Shown: positions 8,964 to 16,344 of the stretch, piece by piece | Numbering within the stretch: the stretch's first letter is position 1 | Layout of the letters: each line of letters starts with the position of its first letter | Assembly (NCBI GenBank): GCA_002422845.1 | Contig: DITM01000057.1 | Span: forward strand, 1-64,000 | Direction of reading: 5' to 3' | Source: Candidatus Paracaedibacteraceae bacterium UBA6184 | GTDB lineage: Bacteria > Pseudomonadota > Alphaproteobacteria > UBA6184 | Length of the DNA stretch: 64,000 bases | Notes under the pieces: generated by a model | The model's input: the letters and a program-made list of their open reading frames with translations, nothing else | What the model was told of the DNA's origin: nothing | Database searches by the model: none | Program-made: the position numbers and the translations under genes

Positions 8964-9713
8964 CTAGTTCAACTTTTCTGCGATATCGCTTGGAATATCT
9001 GCATTGTCCCAGACATTTTGCACATCGTCATTATCTTCTAAAGCATCCATGAACTTGATGAATTTTTGTGCAGATTCTAGATCTGTAATTGCATGGGGGG
9101 ATTTGGGTTTCCAAATCAGTTTGCCGCTTTCTGGATCGCCAAGTTTGCTTGTTAGGCTGTCGCGGACGGTTGCAAAATCCTCAACAGAACAATAAATTTC
9201 ATGAGCCTCTTCGGAGGATTCAACATTTTCAGCACCCGCTTCTAGGGCTGCTTCAAACATTTCATCAGCCGATAGTTTTGTCGCGGGATAACGTAAGTAG
9301 CCGAATCGATCAAACATGAAGCTGACGCTGCCGGATTCACCCATATTGCCATCTGCCCTTGAGAAAATGAAGCGTATTTCAGGGGCGGTTCGGTTGCGAT
9401 TGTCTGTTAAGCATTCCACGATAACAGCCACACCACCTGGGCCATAACCTTCATAGCGGGTTTCAATGTAATCTGTGCCAGAATCTTCACCGCTTGCTTT
9501 TGCGATGGCGCGTTCAACGTTGTCTTTTGGCATGTTGGCTTCGCGTGCGCTGATTAAAGCAACGCGTAATTTCGGGTTGCTGGTGGGGTCAGATCCGCTA
9601 GATTTAACCGCAACGTGTATTTCGCGGAGTATTTTCGTGAAAATCTTTGCTCTTTTTTTATCCTGAGCACCTTTGCGGTGCATAATGTTTTTAAACTGCG
9701 AATGACCAGCCAT
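8964..9713 (-). CDS. yebC: YebC/PmpR family regulatory protein
   Basis: 249-aa YebC-family protein beginning with the diagnostic [18 protein letters not shown]. Family members act as DNA-binding regulators, and some relieve ribosome stalling in translation. The three-domain architecture is complete, including the central [15 protein letters not shown] segment. The yebC-ruvC-ruvA order is common in proteobacteria. Starts with ATG and is separated from ruvC by one base. Confidence 0.94.
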   Translation of the reverse strand: MAGHSQFKNIMHRKGAQDKKRAKIFTKILREIHVAVKSSGSDPTSNPKLRVALISAREANMPKDNVERAIAKASGEDSGTDYIETRYEGYGPGGVAVIVECLTDNRNRTAPEIRFIFSRADGNMGESGSVSFMFDRFGYLRYPATKLSADEMFEAALEAGAENVESSEEAHEIYCSVEDFATVRDSLTSKLGDPESGKLIWKPKSPHAITDLESAQKFIKFMDALEDNDDVQNVWDNADIPSDIAEKLN

Positions 9714-9791
9714 AATTTATCCCAATAAAATTCTGTCTTTTATTTTTAATCAAAATATGAAATTTTCTCAATGAAAATAAAGTTGACTGTA

Positions 9792-9820
9792 TTGACAAGT
9801 CGGATTTTTTTGGTTATGTT
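9792..9820 (+). promoter_or_regulatory. Sigma-70-type promoter for the 9843 gene
   Basis: TTGACA (9792-9797), a 17-base spacer and TATGTT (9815-9820). The predicted start site near 9827 leaves about 16 bases to the ATG at 9843, which has a GGGGA ribosome site at 9833. This placement argues that the upstream in-frame ATG at 9771 is not used. Confidence 0.7.
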
Positions 9821-9842
9821 GGCTTTTTTATTGGGGAAAATC

Positions 9843-11333
9843 ATGAGTAGTCTTGTTAAAGGAATATTATTTACGGGTGTTTTATTAACGAGTGTTTTTG
9901 CTAATGCAAAACAACCGGGAGTACCTGTTTTTTCTCCTGATCAAAAACCAAACACACCTCTGCACATAGAACCATTAAAAAGAACCATTAGTCTGGATTC
10001 GGGGTATCTGACCTCTTTGAATTCTAACCGTGCTATTGGAGAGTTTGATTTAGAATTGCGTCAGGCTTGGGGTGTTTTGTATGATTGGCAGAACGATGTG
10101 TGGCAGCCCGAGGGAATTTTTGGCAGATCAATATTGTATTCACTTTTTAGTGTATTGACGTGGGGGCCAACAATGGCGCAAATGGTGACGTATCATGAGC
10201 TGGGACATTCAACACGATTCAGATCAATCGGGATTGACACAAGTTTTTTTAATATTGGTAAAGGGGTTTGGAATGTATATCAAAAGGGCGCTGATAATAT
10301 TGGATGGGAGGACACCCTTTCGGATAGCTATTTCCCAACAGTTGGTGGAATGGGTATTATATCAGCGATCAATCCATTGGCATGTCTGGATGCTTACATG
10401 TTGCCAAGACTAGATAGAAAATTATTGTTTGTGCCTCAGAACGAAAGCGTCCATTATGATCCCGATAAACTTAAATCTTTTTCAGGAAAATTTAAAAAAG
10501 AGATTCATAAGAAAAAATATGATTCAAAAAAAGATAACGATACTGTCGATGTTGGAGAAGAAGTTAAGGGTATTTTTACACCAAAAGCTGACGTGCTTAT
10601 TATGGCGGGTGGTTTAAATAATCAACAAGATCAATCGCGTAGGGTTGAAAATCATCTTTGGTATAGTGGCGGAGATCACTTTACAACGGTTGGCACATAT
10701 TTTTGGGATAAAACTTGGGCAGGATTTCAATCCTTTTTAAGTCAAGACAAAGGATATTCTGATAATCAAGATACAACCAAAATTTGTAATGCATATAAAA
10801 AAATGGGCATTGAATTAACGCACAAAGAAATTATGCAATATTCGTATCGTTCGTATGTATTAAGCGCGCAAACTTATGCAAATATTTATCAAATATATAA
10901 GACAATTGTCGACGGTGAAAATCGTGTGTATGCACCGGAAGTGTTTAATATAAAACTACCAAACGTTGCGTTGTATTTTACAACAAAAGGCCCCACGTAC
11001 AATGTAAGTTCTGGATATCGTTTTGATGAAACGTTGTTTTTCCCAGTGAGTGTTGAATTTGGATTAAAAGAATCTGCGTTGGAAGCGAGTGTCGGAGTGC
11101 GTAAAAAGTTTCCATCGTTTCATGACAGTTTTGTTCATGCTGAGATAGTCTTTAATTCTGAGGCCGTTGGTGGGTCTATTTATGGTGGAGCCATTTTTGA
11201 TAAAATGTGGAATGTACAAGCTGGTGTTACGTATCATAATGCGAAAACCTTTCAAGGTGAGCGCAATATTCCATCGTATAAAAACGGTGATACTGATATT
11301 GAGGCATGGGTGAAACTGGGTGTTGCTTATTAA
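9843..11333 (+). CDS. Putative outer-membrane/secreted protein with HELGH motif (paralog of 60138)
   Basis: 496 aa with an N-terminal signal peptide ending near ANA-KQ. A hydrophobic stretch leads into YHELGHSTRF, an HExxH zinc-metalloprotease signature with His118, Glu119 and His122. A later hydrophobic segment contains INPLACLDAY. The C-terminal third alternates polar and hydrophobic residues (YFTTKG, GYRF, LFFPV) and ends in the aromatic Tyr of KLGVAY, as expected of an outer-membrane beta-barrel. It is clearly paralogous to the 481-aa protein at 60138, which shares the signal region, an LWYxGG segment, YFTTKG, GYRF, LFFPV and GERNI, but has lost HExxH. Family not recognised; protease activity is inference. 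Its own promoter lies at 9792-9820. Confidence 0.75.
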   Translation: MSSLVKGILFTGVLLTSVFANAKQPGVPVFSPDQKPNTPLHIEPLKRTISLDSGYLTSLNSNRAIGEFDLELRQAWGVLYDWQNDVWQPEGIFGRSILYSLFSVLTWGPTMAQMVTYHELGHSTRFRSIGIDTSFFNIGKGVWNVYQKGADNIGWEDTLSDSYFPTVGGMGIISAINPLACLDAYMLPRLDRKLLFVPQNESVHYDPDKLKSFSGKFKKEIHKKKYDSKKDNDTVDVGEEVKGIFTPKADVLIMAGGLNNQQDQSRRVENHLWYSGGDHFTTVGTYFWDKTWAGFQSFLSQDKGYSDNQDTTKICNAYKKMGIELTHKEIMQYSYRSYVLSAQTYANIYQIYKTIVDGENRVYAPEVFNIKLPNVALYFTTKGPTYNVSSGYRFDETLFFPVSVEFGLKESALEASVGVRKKFPSFHDSFVHAEIVFNSEAVGGSIYGGAIFDKMWNVQAGVTYHNAKTFQGERNIPSYKNGDTDIEAWVKLGVAY

Positions 11334-11344
11334 TTTTAATTGCC

Positions 11345-11372
11345 TTGAATCTGTAAGTTTTGTCTCTATAAT
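11345..11372 (+). promoter_or_regulatory. Promoter for the OPA-family transporter
   Basis: TTGAAT (11345-11350), a 16-base spacer and a perfect TATAAT (11367-11372). It lies just after the 9843 gene and upstream of the transporter. The predicted start site falls at about 11379, inside the dyad at 11377-11396. Confidence 0.6.
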
Positions 11373-11376
11373 AAAA

Positions 11377-11396
11377 TTATCGCAATGTTGTGATAA
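11377..11396 (+). promoter_or_regulatory. Operator-like dyad at the transporter start site
   Basis: TTATCGCA-ATGT-TGTGATAA is an 8-bp inverted repeat with one G-T pair, sitting on the predicted start site of the promoter at 11345-11372. No T-run follows on the plus strand, so a plus-strand terminator is unlikely. It could be a repressor site controlling sugar-phosphate uptake, or on the minus strand a weak terminator. Confidence 0.35.
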
Positions 11397-11434
11397 AAAT
11401 GTTAAATTATCATCGCTTACAGAATGGCAAGATT

Positions 11435-12784
11435 ATGGACAACAACGTTAGATTATTCTTAAAAACAAACAATCGCACCTATGATATGTGGGGGCATAGT
11501 GTTCTTGTATTAATGATAATCAGTTATACGATGTATTTTCTAGTGAGGCAGAATTTCTCACTAGCCATGCCATTTATTGAAGGATCCTTAGGCTTTTCAA
11601 AAACAGAAATCGGCGTTATTATGACGTCTTCTTTGTTCGTATTTGGAGTCGGCAAGTTTGTGAATGGCTTTTTCGGTCATTTTTTGCGTCCAAAAGTTTT
11701 TCTGTCTTTGGGGCTGATTGGATCTTCTTTGATGAACATTGCTTTTTCAAAAACATCAACTTTACTGGGGTTCAGTATTGTTTGGTCCTTTAATGCTTTT
11801 TTTCAGTCAATCGCTTGGCCGCAATGTGTTCGTCTTATGAGTGAGTGGTATAGTCCTACTCAGCTTGGAACACGATGGGGATTAGTCAGTATGGCTAACC
11901 AAGCGGGGTCGTTTTTGGTGTTTGCCTTTTTTACATTTCTAATTGAAGCATATGGATGGAGAGCATCCTTCTTAATTCCTGGAGTTGCCGGTATTATCGC
12001 TGGATTGGTGATTTTAGCGTTACCCTTAGAAGTGCCTAAAAAGTTGGGGTTGTGTTCAATGGAAGAGCGTCATGGTCTTTCTGTCGAACCAGGCAGTGAT
12101 TCTAATTCCAGTTTTCGACAAGTTGGCTGGGATATTTTAAATGAGATTTTAAGAAATAAATTCTTGTGGTATGTTTCGTTGGCGACGTTTTTTATTTATA
12201 TAGTAAAAACCGGCTTTTGTTCCTGGGCGCCAACATATTTAAAAGAAGCAAAAGGATTTGGTATTAAATCTGTCGGATTTAATATGGGTGCTTTTGAGTT
12301 TGCTGGAGCATTTGGAGGGCTGGTCGCCGGTTGGCTTTCGGATAAAGTGTTTAAGGGGCGACGAGGACAAGTGGGCGTTATCTATTTAGGTGGACTGGTT
12401 GTTCTGCTAGCCGCGCTTTGGTTGGCACCAGTGAATGTGGCAGGATTAGATACGGTTTTGTTAGCAGCGTTGGGGTTTGTTTTGTTTGGACCACAAGTGA
12501 TGGCGGGGGCTGCCTCTGTTGACTTGTCTAGTAAGAAAGCTGCTGTTGCGGCGAATGGATTTGTGGGATTCTTTTCATACTTTGGAAGTTCAATAGTATC
12601 GGGTGTTTTGTTGGGATATGTTACACAGCATTATGGATGGTCGGCGACGTTTTTAATATTAATCGCATCGTCTATAATGGGAGCGTTCTTTTTTTGGAAA
12701 ACGCTTGGATATACTAAAAAGGTTGTTTCAATCCAAAAAAACGAGAAATTAGAGGCTTCTAAAGAAGCTGTTAATCTTTCATAA
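11435..12784 (+). CDS. Organophosphate:phosphate antiporter family transporter (GlpT/UhpT type)
   Basis: Major-facilitator protein of the OPA family, 449 aa and about 12 membrane helices. Family marks are YFLVRQNFS in helix 1, with Arg38 matching the phosphate-binding Arg45 of GlpT, then WP-x5-MSEWYSP, and SWAPTYLKE after helix 7. The second substrate arginine of GlpT (Arg269) is Lys258 here (IVKTGF). The family exchanges inorganic phosphate for glycerol-3-phosphate or hexose-6-phosphate; the substrate is not predictable. ATG at 11435 gives a GlpT-like N-terminus; ATG at 11399 is an alternative. Acetoacetyl-CoA synthetase follows after 42 bases, probably in the same transcript. Confidence 0.85.
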   Translation: MDNNVRLFLKTNNRTYDMWGHSVLVLMIISYTMYFLVRQNFSLAMPFIEGSLGFSKTEIGVIMTSSLFVFGVGKFVNGFFGHFLRPKVFLSLGLIGSSLMNIAFSKTSTLLGFSIVWSFNAFFQSIAWPQCVRLMSEWYSPTQLGTRWGLVSMANQAGSFLVFAFFTFLIEAYGWRASFLIPGVAGIIAGLVILALPLEVPKKLGLCSMEERHGLSVEPGSDSNSSFRQVGWDILNEILRNKFLWYVSLATFFIYIVKTGFCSWAPTYLKEAKGFGIKSVGFNMGAFEFAGAFGGLVAGWLSDKVFKGRRGQVGVIYLGGLVVLLAALWLAPVNVAGLDTVLLAALGFVLFGPQVMAGAASVDLSSKKAAVAANGFVGFFSYFGSSIVSGVLLGYVTQHYGWSATFLILIASSIMGAFFFWKTLGYTKKVVSIQKNEKLEASKEAVNLS

Positions 12785-12826
12785 ATAAAATAGCTAAATA
12801 ATTATCGGGTGTTAAGGAAAAATATA

Positions 12827-14785
12827 ATGAGCGCTAAGCCACTTTGGGTTCCCTCAGAGAGCTATATTCATTCTACAAAAGTTTCGGACTTCATCAAGGC
12901 TGTTAATGAGAAGTTTGCATTAAATATAAATTCTTTTTCTGAATTGTGGGAATGGTCTGTAAACAGTCCTGAAGATTTTTGGACATCTGTAGCAGTATTT
13001 ACTGGCTTGATTTCAACCCCTATTCAGGGGGCATTCAAGGTCGATAGTAAACATATGTGGGAGCAGCATTTTTTTCCTGAAGTAAAACTAAACTTTGCAG
13101 AAAACTTATTACGCAGAACCGACGATAATCCAGCAATCATTTTTTATGGAGAGGATCGGGTCACCAAAACTATTAGTCATAAAGAGTTATATGCAAACGT
13201 AGTAATGCTTGCAAAGGCATTAAAAGAGAGCGGGTTAAAGCCGGGTGATCGTGTAGCTGGTTTTGTTCCAAACACCCCAGATGCTTTAATAGCGATGTTG
13301 GCGACCGCTGCTTTAGGTGGCGTGTGGTCATCGGGTTCTCCTGATTTTGGGGTAGATGGTGCCCTTGATCGTTTTGGTCAAATAGAGCCAAAGTTTTTAT
13401 TTGCTGCTGATGGTTATTTTTATAATGGCAAAGAAATTAATGTTTTAGATAAGGTTGCTGAGATTGCAAATAATCTACCTTCGTTAAAAAAGACGATTAT
13501 CTATAATTACATTGATCGTTCAGGAGATGGATTGCTACCCGATGGTTTGGTTACATGGGAAGATTTTATATCTGGGCAAAGTGCGACGGATTTTGAGTTT
13601 GAAAAGTTTCCGTTTAATAAGCCTTTGTTTATTATGTTTTCATCGGGAACGACCGGAAAGCCAAAGTGTATCGTTCATGGTGCTGGCGGCACGTTATTGC
13701 AACATTTGAAAGAGCATCAACTGCATATGGATATTCGTCCTAATGATCGTATGTTTTATTTTACGACCTGTGGATGGATGATGTGGAATTGGCTTGTGAG
13801 CGGTCTTGCAAGTGGTGCAACGTTAGTATTATTTGATGGGTCACCATTTGCCCGCAAGGGGCGTATATTAATCGATATGATTGATGATATCGGGATTACG
13901 ATGTTTGGAGTTTCCGCAAAATATATCGATGCCATTGCGAAATTAAAATTATCACCTAAAGACACTCATAAATTAACAACATTGCGAGCGATTGCTTCGA
14001 CGGGATCACCATTGTCTCACGAAGGTTTTGATTACATTTACAAAAGTTTTAAGTCGGATGTTCAGTTGGTTTCTTTATCGGGTGGGACGGATATCATTTC
14101 ATGTTTTGCTTTGGGTAATCCTGTTGGGTCTGTCTATCAAGGTCAGTTGCAAGCCAGAGGGCTTGGGCTTGATGTGGATGTGTTTGATGAGACTGGTTGT
14201 TCTGTAAAAGAAACCAAGGGTGAGCTTGTCTGTAAAAGTGCGTTTCCAGCAATGCCATTATTCTTTTGGGATGATCCTGAAAACAAACGGTATAAATCCA
14301 GCTATTTTGAGCGATTTGATAACATTTGGTGTCATGGGGACTATGTTGAATTAACGGCAGAAAATGGGATGATATTCCATGGTCGGTCGGATGCCGTTTT
14401 AAATCCTGGCGGTGTTAGAATTGGTACTGCGGAAATTTACCGCCAAGTTGAAAAGGTGGATGAGGTCTTGGAGTGTTTTGCGATCGGTCAGCAATGGGAG
14501 CACGATGAGCGTATAGTCTTGTTTGTAAAGCTAAGAGAAAACCAAGCGTTAACGGATGAATTAAAACAAAGAATCAAAGAGGTTATTTTAGAAAATACTA
14601 CCCGTAGACATGTGCCAGACGTGATTGTTAGCGTTCCGGATATTCCCAAGACGCGAAGTGGAAAGATTGTAGAATTGGCGGTGAGAAGCATCATTCATGG
14701 TGAAGAAATCAAAAATAAAGATGCGATTATTAATCCGGATGCTTTAGTCTTTTTTGAAAATATACCTGAGCTCAGGAAGTCATAA
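12827..14785 (+). CDS. Acetoacetyl-CoA synthetase
   Basis: Adenylate-forming ligase that converts acetoacetate, ATP and CoA to acetoacetyl-CoA. 652 aa, normal for the AacS family. The N-terminal cap is followed by the AMP-binding motif FSSGTTGKPK, the family-type PNTPDALIAMLA and SGGTDIIS segments, and a C-terminal TRSGK with the catalytic lysine. ATG at 12827 is chosen because AAGGAAAA precedes it; the in-frame GTG at 12809 has no such site. Together with PhaC (39472) it suggests a route from acetoacetate or stored polyhydroxybutyrate back to acetyl-CoA. Confidence 0.92.
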   Translation: MSAKPLWVPSESYIHSTKVSDFIKAVNEKFALNINSFSELWEWSVNSPEDFWTSVAVFTGLISTPIQGAFKVDSKHMWEQHFFPEVKLNFAENLLRRTDDNPAIIFYGEDRVTKTISHKELYANVVMLAKALKESGLKPGDRVAGFVPNTPDALIAMLATAALGGVWSSGSPDFGVDGALDRFGQIEPKFLFAADGYFYNGKEINVLDKVAEIANNLPSLKKTIIYNYIDRSGDGLLPDGLVTWEDFISGQSATDFEFEKFPFNKPLFIMFSSGTTGKPKCIVHGAGGTLLQHLKEHQLHMDIRPNDRMFYFTTCGWMMWNWLVSGLASGATLVLFDGSPFARKGRILIDMIDDIGITMFGVSAKYIDAIAKLKLSPKDTHKLTTLRAIASTGSPLSHEGFDYIYKSFKSDVQLVSLSGGTDIISCFALGNPVGSVYQGQLQARGLGLDVDVFDETGCSVKETKGELVCKSAFPAMPLFFWDDPENKRYKSSYFERFDNIWCHGDYVELTAENGMIFHGRSDAVLNPGGVRIGTAEIYRQVEKVDEVLECFAIGQQWEHDERIVLFVKLRENQALTDELKQRIKEVILENTTRRHVPDVIVSVPDIPKTRSGKIVELAVRSIIHGEEIKNKDAIINPDALVFFENIPELRKS

Positions 14786-14823
14786 CATACTTTTGTTAAG
14801 TTTAGCGGAATCTTTTTGTTTGC

Positions 14824-14842
14824 AGACTGTCAGTCTTTTTTA
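14824..14842 (+). terminator. Short Rho-independent terminator after acetoacetyl-CoA synthetase
   Basis: AGACTGTCAGTCT (14824-14836) can form a five-bp stem with a three-base loop and runs directly into six Ts, 39 bases after the stop codon. The stem is short, so strength is doubtful. Confidence 0.45.
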
Positions 14843-14870
14843 TATTAAAGAGCAAAAAATCAAATCAATC

Positions 14871-15182
14871 ATGATGACTATGTCGTTTGGGTTTAGATTG
14901 TTAGTCACCCAAGCAGTCGGTAGTACGGCGGATATTAGGGAGTCGCTGGAGAAGTGAACAGCACAGTTGAACATGCTGAGCAAGCTTTGTAGACTTGAGC
15001 TTATGCATTAAAGGTGGGCAGACTTTGTTACTTGCTATCAACAATCTTGATCGCTGAATTGCTTAAACGAATATGCAAAAAATTTGGAGAGATTGTTCCC
15101 GATATTGGCTAAAAGTAAAGTTAGCGCACAACAAAAGAGAGCAATCCTTAAAGATTCTGACATTGAAAGCGTTGCAGAATAA
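14871..15182 (+). pseudogene. Possible relic of a small helical protein gene
   Basis: One frame runs from ATG 14871 to TAA 15182 (104 codons) with only three internal stops, at codons 29, 47 and 60. The last 43 codons read as plausible protein (for example EYAKNLERLFPILAKSK) ending naturally at VAE-stop. No other gene fits the 400-base gap between acetoacetyl-CoA synthetase and sucB. The family is not recognised. It may be a decayed gene, or coincidence. Confidence 0.25.
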
Positions 15183-15185
15183 TAA

Positions 15186-16343
15186 CTACACGTTTAAAAG
15201 AAGTCGCTCTGGATCTTCTAACATTTGTTTGATGCGGACTAGAAATGTAACGGCTTCTTTTCCATCCACTAGTCGATGATCATACGATAACGCCACATAC
15301 ATCATGGGGCGAATTTCAACTTTGTCGCCAATTGCAACGGGGCGATTTTGAATAGCATGCATGCCAAGAATACCACATTGCGGAGGATTGATGATGGGAG
15401 TAGACATCAAGGATCCAAAGGTTCCGCCATTCGTGATGCTAAAGGTTCCCCCATTTAATTCGCTGATTTCAAGCTTTCCGTCTTTGGCGCGAGTGCCCAC
15501 GTCAGCGATTGCTTTTTCAATGTCTGCAAATGTAAGTTCATCGACATTTCGCACAACTGGAACGACCAACCCGCGGTCTGTGCTGACAGCAACACCAAGA
15601 TCATAGTAGTGTTTAAAGATGATGTCTGTGCCATCAATTTCAGCATTTAAAGCCGGTGTTTCTTTTAAGGCTTGAACGCAGGCTTTTAGAAAAAACGACA
15701 TGAACCCAAGTTTAACACCATGAGATGCTTGAAAGGATTCTTGTAAGCGCTTGCGAAGATCCATAACATGGCTCATATCAATTTCGTTAAAGGTCGTTAA
15801 AATAGCTGCTGTATTTTGAGCATTTTTTAAGCGCTCAGCGATCTTTTGGCGAAGTCTGGACATCGCGACGCGTTCTGCGCGATCATTTGTTTCTGAGCGG
15901 GTTGTAGAGGTTTTAGAAGGAGTTTCCAAAAACTGCAATACATCCGTTTTTGTTAGACGGCCATCTTTTCCAGACGATGGAATAGATTCTGCAGCAAGGT
16001 TATTTTCAGCCAACATTTTTTTTACTGAAGGTGGGTTTTTATCTGTGGGCTCAGCTTTTGATTCTTGGGTTTTCGTAGGTTCTTGGGGGGCTGCTTTAGG
16101 AGCCACTGCGCCCTCTTCCATGCGACCCAAAATATCACCAATTTTGACGATAGATCCTTTTGGGAAGGCTATTTGGTTTAAGGTTCCTGACACGGGTGCG
16201 TTGACTTCAAGCGTGACTTTATCGGTTTCCAGTTCCACTAATAGTCCGTCTTGTTCGATGGATTCACCAGCATTTATATACCATTTTCCAACGGTTGCTT
16301 CTGTTACGGATTCACCAAGAGTGGGTACCAAAATGTCTTTCAT
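15186..16343 (-). CDS. sucB: 2-Oxoglutarate dehydrogenase E2, dihydrolipoyl succinyltransferase
   Basis: E2 core of the 2-oxoglutarate dehydrogenase complex, transferring succinyl from lipoamide to CoA. 385 aa: one lipoyl domain with the modified lysine at 42 (ETDKVTLE), a Pro/Lys-rich linker, the E1/E3-binding domain around residues 105-140 ([12 protein letters not shown]), and the catalytic domain with the SYDHRLVDG His/Asp motif near the end. Starts one base after sucA stops. No lpd (E3) gene follows in this window. Confidence 0.97.
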   Translation of the reverse strand: MKDILVPTLGESVTEATVGKWYINAGESIEQDGLLVELETDKVTLEVNAPVSGTLNQIAFPKGSIVKIGDILGRMEEGAVAPKAAPQEPTKTQESKAEPTDKNPPSVKKMLAENNLAAESIPSSGKDGRLTKTDVLQFLETPSKTSTTRSETNDRAERVAMSRLRQKIAERLKNAQNTAAILTTFNEIDMSHVMDLRKRLQESFQASHGVKLGFMSFFLKACVQALKETPALNAEIDGTDIIFKHYYDLGVAVSTDRGLVVPVVRNVDELTFADIEKAIADVGTRAKDGKLEISELNGGTFSITNGGTFGSLMSTPIINPPQCGILGMHAIQNRPVAIGDKVEIRPMMYVALSYDHRLVDGKEAVTFLVRIKQMLEDPERLLLNV

Positions 16344-16344
16344 C

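Noticed and set aside
9771..9842. N-terminal extension of the HELGH protein from ATG 9771
   Set aside because: A consensus promoter lies within it and a ribosome site with signal peptide begins at 9843.
9843..11333. Assigning the HELGH protein to site-2 proteases (M50)
   Set aside because: HELGH and NPLACLD are suggestive of M50 motifs, but the signal peptide and C-terminal beta-barrel signature do not fit a polytopic inner-membrane protease.
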